A stretch of 64,000 nt of DNA from an uncultured candidate division Zixibacteria bacterium (GCA_903908285.1 CAIVRH010000019.1:1-64000), one strand, 5' to 3'; shown: positions 44,486 through 53,936, numbered from the stretch's first letter. Notes: generated by a model from the sequence alone, not told the origin. Program-made: numbers and translations.

Positions 44486-44490
44486 AAAAA

Positions 44491-44526
44491 GCCCGGAAGT
44501 CAGGTGTCTCGGGCACTCTGTTTTTG
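44491..44526 (+). terminator. Terminator after the kinase gene
   Basis: GCCCG (44491-44495) and CGGGC (44510-44514) with a 14-base loop, then ACTCTGTTTTT. Placed six bases after the stop. The stem is short, so only moderately convincing. Confidence 0.5.
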
Positions 44527-44622
44527 GTTTTCGGTTTGGGTAAGATTTAACGTTTTACTCGAAGGTCCTCAAGGAATTTATCTGCGTTTCTGTTAAAATG
44601 CCATCCAGCTTCCGGAGGAAAT

Positions 44623-45564
44623 GTGAAAAGCTATCAAGACAGCTCCAAAATGCTCATTTTCAATGCCACCACGGGAAAATCGGAAGAAGTTGATAAAATC
44701 CGTAAATCGGATGAGGAGTGGAGAAAAATTCTCACTCCCGAACAATACCGGGTAACCAGGCAAAAGGGCACGGAGAGACCGGATACCGGGTCATGCGATT
44801 TGCCCAATGAATCCGGAATTTATCGCTGTGTTTGCTGCGGAACCGATCTGTTCAGTGTCGATTCAAAGTTCGTCTCCGGATCCGGCTGGCCCAGTTTCTG
44901 GATGCCGGTCTCAGATTTAAACATCAAGACCCGGACGGATACTAGTTTTAGCATGCATCGTACCGAAGTGCTCTGCGCCCTCTGCGATGCCCATTTGGGT
45001 CATATTTTCGATGACGGTCCGCCTCCCACCGGAAAGCGCTATTGTATCAACTCCATAGCCTTAAATTTTGTCAAGAAAGATGGGGGATTGGTGGAAAAAG
45101 CCACATTCGCTGCGGGATGTTTTTGGGGAGTAGAGGAAACATTCCGATCCCTGAAGGGAGTTTTGTCTACCCGGGTCGGTTATACCGGTGGGAAAACAAA
45201 GAATCCTACTTATCAAGATGTATGCTCTGGGACCACCGGACATGCCGAAGCGGTGGAGATCGGTTTTGATCCTTCCCTTATTTCCTATGAAGAACTTCTT
45301 GGTGTGTTTTGGGAAACACACGATCCGACCACGCTAAACCGGCAAGGACCGGATGTGGGAGAGCAGTACCGGTCGGCCATTTTCTTTCACAACCGGAAGC
45401 AGGAGACTGCCGCCAGAAAATCAAAAGAGGATTTAGAGAAATCGGGTAAATGCAAAAAACCGATTGTGACCCAGATCGTCCCTGTTTCCGAATTCTATCA
45501 AGCAGAGGAGTACCACCAGCATTATTTGGAAAAGCGCGGGATAAAAAGCTGCCGGTCGAAATAA
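44623..45564 (+). CDS. Peptide methionine sulfoxide reductase, MsrB-MsrA fusion
   Basis: 313 residues. The first 145 form MsrB (reduces R-sulfoxide): zinc cysteines CVCC near 61-64 and CALC near 109-112, SGSGWPSFW near 82, and the catalytic cysteine in [11 protein letters not shown] near 134. The second part is MsrA (reduces S-sulfoxide): [10 protein letters not shown] near 165, GYTGG, and [11 protein letters not shown]. The order is B then A; A then B is the more common fusion. GTG start four bases after GGAGG. No signal peptide, so cytoplasmic repair. Rubrerythrin follows, giving a small oxidative-stress group. Confidence 0.95.
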   Translation: MKSYQDSSKMLIFNATTGKSEEVDKIRKSDEEWRKILTPEQYRVTRQKGTERPDTGSCDLPNESGIYRCVCCGTDLFSVDSKFVSGSGWPSFWMPVSDLNIKTRTDTSFSMHRTEVLCALCDAHLGHIFDDGPPPTGKRYCINSIALNFVKKDGGLVEKATFAAGCFWGVEETFRSLKGVLSTRVGYTGGKTKNPTYQDVCSGTTGHAEAVEIGFDPSLISYEELLGVFWETHDPTTLNRQGPDVGEQYRSAIFFHNRKQETAARKSKEDLEKSGKCKKPIVTQIVPVSEFYQAEEYHQHYLEKRGIKSCRSK

Positions 45565-45693
45565 TTTTAGAAAGCAGAATTTCCGTGGCCATCATCCAAA
45601 ATACCCGCTTCAACTTTCGTAGATTTATTCTTAAAAGGACGAATTATCTCAAAAACCGCAAACTATAACATCCAAAAAGAGAGGAGCTGGACC

Positions 45694-46272
45694 ATGGCTA
45701 AATCGATCAAGGGAACCCAAACCGAAAAGAATCTGCTGGCTGCTTTTGCCGGCGAGTCGCAGGCCAGAAACCGGTATACCTATTTTGCAAGCGTCGCCAG
45801 GAAAGAGGGATACGAGCAGATATCCAGGATCTTTCTGGAAACAGCGGACAACGAGAAGGAGCATGCCCAAGTATTCTTCAACTATCTGGAGGGTGGGGAT
45901 GCCGAGATCACCGCATCTTATCCCGCTGGCATCATAAAAGACACCAAAAGCAACCTGGAAGCGGCGGCAGCAGGGGAGAATCTGGAGTGGACCACGCTTT
46001 ATCAAAACTTCGCAAAGATCGCTGCGGATGAAGGTTTTCCCGAAGTTGCCCGCTCTTTTGATCAGGTAGCCAAGGTGGAAAGATTTCACGAAGCCAGATA
46101 CAGAAAGCTGATTGCCAATGTTGCCAGTGGTGAAGTGTTCAAGAAGAATTCCCCGGTGAAATGGCATTGCAGCAACTGCGGTTATGTGTTTGAAGGGACC
46201 CAGGCTCCCAGTGAATGCCCTGCCTGCAAACACCCGCAAGCATACTATGAACTCTTGGCAGAGAATTACTAA
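45694..46272 (+). CDS. Rubrerythrin
   Basis: 192 residues. Diiron peroxidase that detoxifies hydrogen peroxide in anaerobes and microaerophiles. The ferritin-like domain has [14 protein letters not shown] near 17-30, [14 protein letters not shown] near 49-62 (ExxH), [24 protein letters not shown] (in part [10 protein letters not shown]). The C-terminal rubredoxin-like site has CSNCG (about 159-163) and CPACKH (about 175). AGAGGAG lies six bases before the ATG. Together with the MsrBA gene it suggests a lifestyle with limited oxygen tolerance. Confidence 0.95.
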   Translation: MAKSIKGTQTEKNLLAAFAGESQARNRYTYFASVARKEGYEQISRIFLETADNEKEHAQVFFNYLEGGDAEITASYPAGIIKDTKSNLEAAAAGENLEWTTLYQNFAKIAADEGFPEVARSFDQVAKVERFHEARYRKLIANVASGEVFKKNSPVKWHCSNCGYVFEGTQAPSECPACKHPQAYYELLAENY

Positions 46273-46326
46273 ACTAAGAATCTTCCGAGTGATGTTAGGG
46301 GGCAGGTGAAACATATAAAATAAAAA

Positions 46327-46348
46327 TGGCGGGATTTGACTCCCGCCA
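46327..46348. terminator. Bidirectional terminator between rubrerythrin and cold-shock gene 1
   Basis: TGGCGGGA-TTTGAC-TCCCGCCA, a perfect eight-pair stem. A-rich on the left (T run for the minus strand, cold-shock gene) and AAAATTATT on the right. Its counterpart lies at 55492-55515. Confidence 0.75.
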
Positions 46349-46420
46349 AAATTATTGTCCCAAAGCTTAGGGAGCCTCGGAACAACCAATGACATATTTT
46401 AGAATCTGATTTTATCTAAA

Positions 46421-46624
46421 CTATATCTTTTGGACATTAGTTGCCTGAGGTCCTTTTTGTCCCTGTCCTTCATCGAAGGTTACCGCGTCACCCTCCCGAA
46501 GAGTTTTGAATCCTTCGCCTGAAATTCCAGAGAAGTGCACGAACAGGTCCTGTGCTCCGCTATCCGGAGTAATAAATCCGTACCCTTTGGACTCATTGAA
46601 CCATTTTACTGTACCTTGCGTCAT
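46421..46624 (-). CDS. Cold-shock domain protein, copy 1
   Basis: 67-residue single OB fold that binds single-stranded RNA and DNA. Opening [17 protein letters not shown] (2-18), RNP1 region GYGFI and RNP2 region LFVHFSGI are present. AAGGAGG lies nine bases before the ATG. It differs from the copy at 55586 at only a few positions (SGAQ/DGGQ, GISGE/EIQSE, TFDEG/SFEKG). The 3' region, gene and leader are all shared with that copy, so a unit of about 500 bases has been duplicated. Role as RNA chaperone is from the family. Confidence 0.95.
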   Translation of the reverse strand: MTQGTVKWFNESKGYGFITPDSGAQDLFVHFSGISGEGFKTLREGDAVTFDEGQGQKGPQATNVQKI

Positions 46625-46830
46625 TATATCACCTCCTTTCCTTTGGATATAAAAAAACCACGAAAGTCTTGGAAAAATAAGCTTTCGTGGTTCTAAATTT
46701 CTAAACTAACAAAAACCTATCTTAACTTGTCCCTCTATACTACACCACTTATACGGGCTATTCTCATTATTGGTGAAGTTTATCTCATAATTGTTTTATC
46801 GGCTGTAAATGCGAATACTTGAATTGAACC
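46625..46830 (-). promoter_or_regulatory. Conserved leader of cold-shock gene 1 with terminator-like hairpin
   Basis: Reading the minus strand: a conserved box, CCGATAAAA, a stem of TGGTGAAG/CTACACCA type (46740-46747 with 46771-46778, one mismatch), the box complementary to aacaaaaacctatcttaac, then a perfect ten-pair hairpin (ACCACGAAAG 46657-46666, CTTTCGTGGT 46682-46691), seven T, and the ribosome site AAGGAGG. A hairpin with T run directly ahead of the ribosome site looks like an attenuator or thermosensor. The same arrangement precedes copy 2. Confidence 0.6.
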
Positions 46831-46976
46831 GAACCGGAGAAAAGTTGTCCTCATAGCTAAGGAAAACTTGTGATAATTCTTGAGGACGCTATGGCAGTAT
46901 AACACCAATCCCCTGGCTCCTTCCATATTAAGATCAATGGGGCAGACAAGCATTTGATTGAATCCTGCGTTTAAGG

Positions 46977-47005
46977 TTGACAAGCTCAGGATGTCAATCT
47001 ATTTT
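46977..47005 (+). promoter_or_regulatory. Promoter of the small membrane protein gene
   Basis: TTGACA (46977-46982), 17 bases, TATTTT (47000-47005). Start near 47012, leader about 88 bases. Confidence 0.6.
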
Positions 47006-47099
47006 ACACCTGTGGATTAAATAGGAGAAAGGGAAGGCTTAAGATGTGAGGCGTTCGGTAAACGGTCAGTTTCTGGACGATTTTGAAAGGAGGCATACT

Positions 47100-47474
47100 A
47101 TGAATTTAGATATAAGAAACTGGTTAGGCGTTGTGGTTCTTCTTTGTCTGGGGTTTATTGTGGGAAGATTAACAGCTACGCCTGACATCATTGTAAAACC
47201 ATCAGAGGTGACAGTTCTACCCCAAGAATCAGAGATTGGAAGGTACCAATTGGCAATAGGGGAAGTTGAGGTTGCTTTCCATTCTGTTGACCACTTTGAT
47301 GATTCAGGATATAAAGATAAAACCAGCCATACCCGGGAAAAGACACTGTTTCGTATTGACACAATGAGTGGGAAAGTGGACATGTATGATGGGATCTACT
47401 CGCTTGCGACAAAGGATAGTCTGACTAGCATATATAAATGGACTAACATAACAGAACGAAGGAGAGAATTTTGA
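47100..47474 (+). CDS. Small hypothetical protein with one membrane anchor
   Basis: 124 residues from ATG 47100, six bases after AAGGAGG; a longer in-frame start at 47046 lacks such a site. One N-terminal membrane helix (LGVVVLLCLGFIVGRL, about 8-23) is followed by a polar domain of about 95 residues that looks beta-rich (YQLAIGEVEVAFHSVDHF, TLFRIDTMSGKVDMYDGIYS). No family recognised. The domain probably faces the periplasm. Stand-alone gene with its own promoter. Confidence 0.6.
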   Translation: MNLDIRNWLGVVVLLCLGFIVGRLTATPDIIVKPSEVTVLPQESEIGRYQLAIGEVEVAFHSVDHFDDSGYKDKTSHTREKTLFRIDTMSGKVDMYDGIYSLATKDSLTSIYKWTNITERRREF

Positions 47475-47599
47475 TATTGTATTAAACTGATAAATTTAAG
47501 TTTGGTTAACTGAGATCTTCGATTGTAGGGCCTCTGAGAGGATCGGATTTGACATGGAAACGAACCGGGAATTCAGCAGGTGAAATAATTTACTCTTGT

Positions 47600-49006
47600 T
47601 TAGACCTGGGGCTTATATGTTTGGAAAGTGTATCCGCTTACCGCATCCTCCATGAAGCTGCCTTCCTCGTAGTAGGGATACCAGATAATCCTGCCATTTT
47701 CGAAGGTGAGGTCCCTCCATTCACCCAGGGGGATGTTTATTTTAGAGGATAGGAGGTAAATCCAGGCAATCTCAGCGATCTTCTGCGCATCCTCCGGAGA
47801 CATAACGGCGCCGGTAAGTTCGCTTTTTCCCCAGGTTTCCGTTTCCAAATCCGGCTGGGTGCGGGTAAGAATCAAACTAAGCACAGGAATCTTACCCAAG
47901 TTTTTTATATCAAAAGCGGGGATGTAGAAAAGAAAAGGTTTGGACTTGTCCCTGACTTTGAACCATCCAATCTCAGAGGGGAGGAGCTCGGTTAATTTTT
48001 GGATGGAGAACGCATTTTCCTTTTGCGGCCTGGTTTCAAATACCCAGAAGGGATAATAGTTGATCGTTTTTGAAGGATCAGTTATCGGTAGATCTTTGAT
48101 CTTGGCGATTTCACCATTAACCTGCTGATAGCTGTTTTCGGATATCTTCCAGATTCTTCTGCAATTTTCACAGGGGAAAACCAGTTGATTTGGGGTGACC
48201 GGAAGGTCCCAACCGCAGTTGGGACAGCGGTGAGGGATAATCTTTGGCAAACAGACTTCTTGAGCTTTTCGGTTTTCAATTTTCTTCAGCTCGAAAGTTC
48301 CCGGACTTTGCTTTAGAGTTCTTCCCGTTATCCCGTCAATCACCTGAAAGTGTTTGCCCTCTCCCGTGATAAAATTTACTGTCCAAACCGGGAAATAGAT
48401 CAAAGACAAAGTTTCGTCTAAAAATCTATTAACCAACTCCATTTCGGATGATCTATGGTTCTCCATAAGTACAAGAAGAGACTGCAGAGCTTTGTCCTTG
48501 GCGGTGATGGAGTCGATTTCCGGATTCAATACATCCCCATCAGTGATGAGATTTTCATCGGTTAAGAGTATTAATTTCAGCCATTCCGGTCTCATCCCCA
48601 AAGTGCTCAAGGAAAAATCATTGGAATTGTGTGCGGCAAAGTTGATATCCCAATCTTTTGTCAGTATTTCAGCTTCTTTCACTTCCTGAAATGATTCACA
48701 AGAGGAATCATCTATCAGGGTATAAAAGACTTGTGATGTAAATCTCCAAAATGGGAGGTAATAGAGTTTGATCTCATCCACCCGTCGGGACAGGCTTTCC
48801 CCATTTTCCTTGCGAAATCGATCCAGCCGGAAAGGGATTTCCTTTTTTTCCACCTTAGGCTCCAGATAATAACTAAGAATGCTGTGGGGAGATTGAAAAA
48901 GCAGGGGGAGGTTACAGAAGGGGCAACGGGATACGTTCGCCCCTTCCTGCAACTCCAAAGGCGCCCCGCATGAAGGACAATGGGCGGATACTTTTAATTT
49001 TTGCAC
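47600..49006 (-). CDS. Zinc-ribbon protein of unknown function, partner of the SPFH protein
   Basis: 468 residues, no signal peptide. Two zinc ribbons: HCPSCGAPLELQEG...CPFCN at 9-32 and HRCPNCGWDLPV...FPCENCRRIW near 254-280. Between and after them are beta-rich stretches with YYPFWVFE and YLPFWRF words, suggesting a repeated domain (PFW motifs near 72, 206 and 318). GTG start only three bases after the stop of the SPFH gene, so the two are translated together. Function unknown; a membrane-surface scaffold with its neighbour is a reasonable inference. Confidence 0.65.
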   Translation of the reverse strand: MQKLKVSAHCPSCGAPLELQEGANVSRCPFCNLPLLFQSPHSILSYYLEPKVEKKEIPFRLDRFRKENGESLSRRVDEIKLYYLPFWRFTSQVFYTLIDDSSCESFQEVKEAEILTKDWDINFAAHNSNDFSLSTLGMRPEWLKLILLTDENLITDGDVLNPEIDSITAKDKALQSLLVLMENHRSSEMELVNRFLDETLSLIYFPVWTVNFITGEGKHFQVIDGITGRTLKQSPGTFELKKIENRKAQEVCLPKIIPHRCPNCGWDLPVTPNQLVFPCENCRRIWKISENSYQQVNGEIAKIKDLPITDPSKTINYYPFWVFETRPQKENAFSIQKLTELLPSEIGWFKVRDKSKPFLFYIPAFDIKNLGKIPVLSLILTRTQPDLETETWGKSELTGAVMSPEDAQKIAEIAWIYLLSSKINIPLGEWRDLTFENGRIIWYPYYEEGSFMEDAVSGYTFQTYKPQV

Positions 49007-49009
49007 GGT

Positions 49010-50128
49010 CTATTCCTGTTTTTCGCCGCAATTGAAGCAGAATTTGGTGCCCAGGGGTAGTATAGCGCTGCATTTCTTGCATTTTATCTTTTCCGCCAGA
49101 TTCAAACCGCATACCATACAGAAATTGGCTTCGGCCGGAAGGTCTTTTCCGCATTGGGGACAGCGGTTGATCACCACAATCTGGTGCCCGCACTTGTAGC
49201 AGAACCGGGATTGCTCCGGGGTGTCCGCCCCGCACTTGGGGCATGTGACGGTGGGGAGAGGGTCATCCTTCAAATCCCTCTGTTCAGGCGACAGGGCTTT
49301 GGAGAGGAGGCTGGGAACCATTATTCCGACTCCCATTCCGGCGCCCATGCCCACTCCGGTTTGAGCGGGGCTTCCCGATCCGGATTGTCCCAGCGCTTTA
49401 GCCATCTCGAATTTTAAGAATTTATCCAAATCACCCACCGCTTTCATTCCCGATTTCTCGTCGATCATCTTCTGCACCTCATCCGGAGGAGTGATGGAGG
49501 AGATGTAGAAATCGATTAGTTCCATGCCGTACCGGTCGAACTCGTTCGCCAGTTTGGTCCTGGCTTCTTTTGCCAGCTGTTGGTATCTTTTGGGCAGCTC
49601 AAAAATGGTGTCAAGCTTTTCTCCGAAAAGGTCGTTGACCCGGGAGAGGATCACTTCTCTTAAGTAATCCTCGATTTGCTCGGTGGTATAGATATTTTGC
49701 CTGCCTACCATGGTATTAAGAAAGAGGAGAGGTTCGGAGATCTTAAAAGTGTAAGCTCCAAAGGCGCGCAGCCGGATCACTCCCAATTCGCTATCCCGGA
49801 AAACCACCGGGTCTTTGGTGCCCCACCTCAAGTTGGTAAAGACTTTGTGGTTTACGAAATAAACTTCAGCCCGGAAAGGCGATTTGAATCCCCAGGGCAG
49901 AGAAAGGATCTTGGTCAGGATGGGTAGATTCAGGGTGGTGAGGGTGTGTCTTCCGGTTCCTAAAACGTCGCAGGCTTTGCCGTTGTTGAAGAAGACGGCG
50001 GATTGACTGTCCCGGACAATGCACTGGGCGCCCAGTTTGATATCGGCTGAGCCTTCTTCGGGAATCCGGTGAATCATCTCGTTTTCGTTCGGATCCATCC
50101 ACTCGATTACTTCCAAGAATATTGACAT
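49010..50128 (-). CDS. SPFH-domain protein with C-terminal zinc ribbons (YdjI-like)
   Basis: 372 residues from ATG 50128, after AGGAAGG. Residues about 1-240 are an SPFH/virion-core-type domain with FLEVIEWMDPNENEMIHRIP at the start and GMELIDFYISSITPPDEVQKMID near 200-222. A glycine-rich linker (GVGMGAGMGVGIM) leads to three or four treble-type zinc ribbons (CPKCGADTPEQSRFCYKCG, CPQCGKDLP...CMVCG, CKKCS...CFNCG). Relatives in Bacillus act with membrane-stress proteins. Probably a peripheral membrane scaffold; no enzymatic motif. Confidence 0.82.
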   Translation of the reverse strand: MSIFLEVIEWMDPNENEMIHRIPEEGSADIKLGAQCIVRDSQSAVFFNNGKACDVLGTGRHTLTTLNLPILTKILSLPWGFKSPFRAEVYFVNHKVFTNLRWGTKDPVVFRDSELGVIRLRAFGAYTFKISEPLLFLNTMVGRQNIYTTEQIEDYLREVILSRVNDLFGEKLDTIFELPKRYQQLAKEARTKLANEFDRYGMELIDFYISSITPPDEVQKMIDEKSGMKAVGDLDKFLKFEMAKALGQSGSGSPAQTGVGMGAGMGVGIMVPSLLSKALSPEQRDLKDDPLPTVTCPKCGADTPEQSRFCYKCGHQIVVINRCPQCGKDLPAEANFCMVCGLNLAEKIKCKKCSAILPLGTKFCFNCGEKQE

Positions 50129-50427
50129 GTTACCTTCCTGTTGAGATGTTGAAGTATTCACTGTTTTTGAATTTATCGGCATTTGAAAATCGTACCTTAA
50201 ATTTCTCAGAATTCAAAATGAGCTGCCTGCAGGGGGTGGCTCGGCATCCACAACTTACTTTGCCAGACAATGCCGGATGCTTCTTGGGTTTTGGAAGTTC
50301 AATTGAACTGGCAATTCGGTGACCGGATTTCATCTCTGGTAACATATTTGTCTTGCGGGATGGTTGTGCCTGATTTATTTTGGTCAGACTTAGCTGGTGA
50401 TACGATTTAGGTTAGAGGCGGAGTGAG

Positions 50428-51669
50428 ATGCAATCATTCAAATTCTCCAGATTAACCAGTTTGATCAAAAGCTACGATTCCCGGATGTGGATTCTTTTTT
50501 TCGGGTGGATGATCTCCGCCATGGGTTTTGCCATGGTCATCCCTTACTTGAGCATCTACTTCCACAACCGGATGAATATCCCCATGTCGCAGGTCGGTCT
50601 TTTGTTCGGGGCTGGGGCGGTGGCGCAGTCTTTGTTCGGTCTTTGGGGTGGTGATCTTTCGGATAAAATCGGCCGGGTCAAGATCATGGGTTCGGCTCAA
50701 CTGGTAAGGAGTTTCATCTTTATCCTGATGGGGATCCTGGCGTGGAAGGGGGGGAGTTTTCTTCTTTGGGCGCTCCTTTTAATCTGCAACTGGATCGCCG
50801 GCAGTTTCTATCAGCCGGTGGCTAATGCCATGGCAGCCGACATCGCCCCGAAGGGGAAGAGGGTGGAGGCATACAGCATCCTGCGGATCGGGGGGAATGT
50901 AGGCTGGGCGGTGGGTCCCATGATCGGGGGATTTTTGGCCTCGGCTTCGTATCCAACCCTTTTCTTTTTTGCTTCCCTCGCTACTTTCATCTCCTCGATT
51001 TTGGTCTTGTTCTTTTTATCCGAGACGGTTAAGGTCGATTCCTCAGAGGGAAAATTCACTTTCAAAGACATAAAGAAGCTGAAATCGGATCATCTTTTTC
51101 TTCAGTATTGTGCCGTTGGCCTTCTGCTTTTTTTGGTGATCGGGCAGCTGGTTGCGACCATATCTGTATTCTCCGTGGATTACGTGGGGATATCCGAGTC
51201 GAAGTTAGGTTTTCTCTATGCCACCAACGGCCTGATCGTCATTCTTTTTCAACTTCCGGTGGCCAAGTTTACCCAGAGCCGGAACTTGATCCGGATCATT
51301 TGCATCGGCAGTTTGGGTTATGCCCTGGGTTATTTTCTGGTCGGTTTTGCCACCTCTTTTTTGTGGCTTTTCTTATGCTTTCTCGTTATCTCGTTTTCCG
51401 AGATTACCGTCTTACCCGCCTCCATGGCCATTGTAGCCAATCTCTCCAAAGAAAAGCATCACGGGCTGTATATGGGGGGATACGGGCTTTTCTTTTCCCT
51501 GGGCTGGTCTATCGGACCATTGATAGGAGGGATTCTTATCGATCTTTTAGGCCGCCAGCCGGTGATACTCTGGGGGATTGTTGCCTCTTTAGGCGTCTTG
51601 TCGGCTTGGGGTTTCAACTGGATAGGGAAAAGATTGCCCCCGGATGCTATTTCTCCGCGGGTTTTATAA
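50428..51669 (+). CDS. MFS transporter
   Basis: 413 residues with 12 predicted membrane helices. The A-motif-like GGDLSDKIGRVKIMG (about 73-87) lies between helices 2 and 3, and VAMADIAPKGKRVEAYSILRIGGNVGWAVGP near 131-160 (in part RIGGNVGWAVGP) is the C-motif region of drug:proton antiporters. Likely exports a small organic compound; the substrate is unknown. A strong hairpin follows the stop. A second MFS gene at 59513 is not closely similar by eye. Confidence 0.88.
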   Translation: MQSFKFSRLTSLIKSYDSRMWILFFGWMISAMGFAMVIPYLSIYFHNRMNIPMSQVGLLFGAGAVAQSLFGLWGGDLSDKIGRVKIMGSAQLVRSFIFILMGILAWKGGSFLLWALLLICNWIAGSFYQPVANAMAADIAPKGKRVEAYSILRIGGNVGWAVGPMIGGFLASASYPTLFFFASLATFISSILVLFFLSETVKVDSSEGKFTFKDIKKLKSDHLFLQYCAVGLLLFLVIGQLVATISVFSVDYVGISESKLGFLYATNGLIVILFQLPVAKFTQSRNLIRIICIGSLGYALGYFLVGFATSFLWLFLCFLVISFSEITVLPASMAIVANLSKEKHHGLYMGGYGLFFSLGWSIGPLIGGILIDLLGRQPVILWGIVASLGVLSAWGFNWIGKRLPPDAISPRVL

Positions 51670-51682
51670 ATATATGCCTGGG

Positions 51683-51709
51683 TGGTAACGGACATTCCTT
51701 CCGTTACCA
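51683..51709 (+). terminator. Strong hairpin after the MFS gene
   Basis: TGGTAACGGA-CATTCCT-TCCGTTACCA, ten perfect pairs, 14 bases after the stop. There is no T run, so it may stabilise the 3' end rather than terminate. Confidence 0.45.
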
Positions 51710-51867
51710 CAATGTGCCGTGAACATCTATAATCTGTCTGGAACATATCCATAGCGAATAAATGATAATGCCATTATTCTAATTTATATCAGCTGCCCAT
51801 CCTAAAACTTCCTCCGGGATCACACCATAGCAAAAGAGAAATATTTGAAGTTATTCCATTTTTTAAG

Positions 51868-51896
51868 TTGACAAGCTTAGATTTACCCGCTATATT
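51868..51896 (+). promoter_or_regulatory. Promoter of the 56-residue gene
   Basis: TTGACA (51868-51873), 17 bases, TATATT (51891-51896), near-consensus. Start near 51903, leader about 133 bases. The region 51710-51867 holds nothing else recognisable. Confidence 0.7.
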
Positions 51897-52035
51897 ATAA
51901 ATGCCAATCGGGCAAAAAAGATGGGGCAAGTTTGAGTTAGCGCAGGTATAGCTACTTAGGGAGGGGAATTCTTCACCTAAATTGATCTTACCCTTTTTCA
52001 AATCCACCTAAAAAGCTACAGGAAAGGAGAAATCA

Positions 52036-52206
52036 GTGATAAAGAAGCCAAGCCCTTACCAGGAAAGACTTAAGCTTCTGCGTGGACAAGCCAATGTTGG
52101 CAATATGAAAGCGATGGAGGAGTTGCATAAACGATATCACATTAATGAACTGATGATCAATGACCATCTGGTAAACCTTAAAGAAAAGTTTGCGGGACAC
52201 CCATAA
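52036..52206 (+). CDS. Small hypothetical protein, 56 residues
   Basis: GTG start with AAGGAGA five bases upstream and a near-consensus sigma70 promoter at 51868. The product begins VIKKPSPYQERLKLL and continues NMKAMEELHKRYHI, ending KFAGHP. It looks helical, basic and soluble, with no cysteine and no membrane helix. I do not recognise the family. Good signals at both transcription and translation level make a real gene likely in spite of its size. Confidence 0.65.
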   Translation: MIKKPSPYQERLKLLRGQANVGNMKAMEELHKRYHINELMINDHLVNLKEKFAGHP

Positions 52207-52314
52207 ACTCGGTAATGTAGAGAAGAAGTCAATCTTACAGTGCCAAGTGAGTTATGTATAGTTTGTAATCCAGCCAAAGAATCTGTCTACTAAACAATCA
52301 TTGAAGAAATTTAA

Positions 52315-53136
52315 ATGAAGAAGGGGAAAATGAAGATAGTATTCTTTATTTTTGTAATTGCTGTCCTGGGGGTGTTGCCCTTTGAAGCATTCGCTGCACT
52401 ACATAAAGAAGTAGTTGAGTATAAACATGGTGATGTGGTATTGGAGGGTTATTTAGTTCATGAAGATACGATCAAAGAAAACCGTCCCGGAATACTGGTG
52501 GTACACGATTGGATGGGACTGGGTTCTTATGCTAAGAGACGCGCCGATCAATTGGCTGGACTCGGTTATGTTGTTTTTGCCGTCGATATGTATGGAAAGG
52601 GGATAAGACCGAAAAATACGGATGAAGCAGCAGCCCAGGCTGCCATTTACCGCCAGGATCGCCAGCTTATGCGGGCACGAGTCAATGCAGGTTTGGATGT
52701 ACTGATGAAACAACCATACGTGGATGTCAAGCGGATAGCTGCTATCGGTTATTGTTTTGGGGGAGGTACAGTCCTAGAGCTGGCCCGGAGTGGCGCTGAT
52801 ATAGCAGGTGTGGTCAGTTTTCACGGAAATTTGGATACCCCGCATCCGGAAGATGCAAAAAACATCAAGACCAAGGTGCTGGTGCTTCACGGTGCTGATG
52901 ATCCTTTTGTTCCACAGAAAGACGTCGATGCATTTTGGGAGGCGATGAAACAAACAGATATGGACTGGCAATTGGTGCTATACTCCGGAGCAGTACACGC
53001 TTTCACAAATATAGATTCGGGCAACGATCCCTCCACTGGTGTGGCTTATAATGAAAAGGCCGATAAGCGCTCCTGGAGGGCGATGCAGATATTTTTTGAT
53101 GAGATATTCGGTCATGAAGCCACAGAAAGCAAATGA
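52315..53136 (+). CDS. Secreted dienelactone hydrolase family protein
   Basis: 273 residues with signal peptide (MKIVFFIFVIAVLGVLPFEAFA, about 6-27). The alpha/beta hydrolase core has PGILVVHDWMGLGSYAKRRA near 60, the nucleophile cysteine in GYCFGGG near 141-147, the acid in HGADDPFVP near 192, and the histidine in GAVHAFTN near 224. The Cys-Asp-His triad and lengths are those of DLH. Exported versions act on esters or lactones in the periplasm. Start could also be ATG 52330, which has AAGGGG before it. Confidence 0.88.
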   Translation: MKKGKMKIVFFIFVIAVLGVLPFEAFAALHKEVVEYKHGDVVLEGYLVHEDTIKENRPGILVVHDWMGLGSYAKRRADQLAGLGYVVFAVDMYGKGIRPKNTDEAAAQAAIYRQDRQLMRARVNAGLDVLMKQPYVDVKRIAAIGYCFGGGTVLELARSGADIAGVVSFHGNLDTPHPEDAKNIKTKVLVLHGADDPFVPQKDVDAFWEAMKQTDMDWQLVLYSGAVHAFTNIDSGNDPSTGVAYNEKADKRSWRAMQIFFDEIFGHEATESK

Positions 53137-53312
53137 CATATTCAAAACCTGTCTTGGGGAGTACTTTTCATTAAAGATTGGTTTTTGCGATAAGAGTTAA
53201 TGTGCTCAATTTTCTCATTTCCCGCCCGTAAATCTTGTTGTACAGAACCATAGAATCCTTGTACCCGCCATGCTTGGATGAGGTAAAACACAAAAAATGA
53301 ATAGGGATAGTA

Positions 53313-53936
53313 ATGACAGGAAAACGGCATATTGAATTGGGGAAATGGGGGTTGGAAGCTAATCCAATCACCGGATTATGCATTTTGGCAGCAATCATAT
53401 TTCTCACCGTCTGCAGCTGCTCACGGTCTTATGAAAAGTTAAAGATAGATATGGAAAATGCACCTGCCAAGCAGGTTTTGGAAGCGATAATCAAACTTCC
53501 CCCCAGCGAAGAAAGGATCGATTCTATTGCTATTTCTTCCGGGGATAAAATGGCGTATGAACCCGTTACTCTGAAAGTATATAAAGTCAGAGCAGATAGT
53601 ACGGATTTCACTTTGGAATATACGCCGGAGAAGACTATCAACGGTCGCATCCAAGCTCCTAACGTGCTGATTAGTGAAGTAGTCTCATCGAATTCCCCTC
53701 TTGAATTTATCTATATCATAGATTTAGGAGCGGATGGAAAACCCGATACGGTATATTTCAATTTCATGGTGGGAACGAGGGTGGTGAATTCAAACCGCTG
53801 GGTGCCGTATACTCCCGGTTTCGACTACACGACGGATGATTTCGATAGGATTCAAAAAGATGGAAATCCGTTCATGGAGAAATGGTATAGGGATACCATA
53901 CTGAAGCCAATACTGAATGGATTGAAGAGTAAATAG
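53313..53936 (+). CDS. Putative lipoprotein, unknown function
   Basis: 207 residues. A hydrophobic segment (GLCILAAIIFLTVCSCS, about 21-37) ends in cysteines compatible with a lipobox, so a lipid anchor is plausible though the 20-residue lead is longer than usual. The remainder is beta-rich (VTLKVYKVRADSTDFTLEYTPEKTING in part, YIIDLGADGKPDTVYFNFMVG) with a calcium-like DLGADGKPD segment near 147. No family recognised. It lies alone between the hydrolase and glycosyltransferase genes. Confidence 0.6.
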   Translation: MTGKRHIELGKWGLEANPITGLCILAAIIFLTVCSCSRSYEKLKIDMENAPAKQVLEAIIKLPPSEERIDSIAISSGDKMAYEPVTLKVYKVRADSTDFTLEYTPEKTINGRIQAPNVLISEVVSSNSPLEFIYIIDLGADGKPDTVYFNFMVGTRVVNSNRWVPYTPGFDYTTDDFDRIQKDGNPFMEKWYRDTILKPILNGLKSK

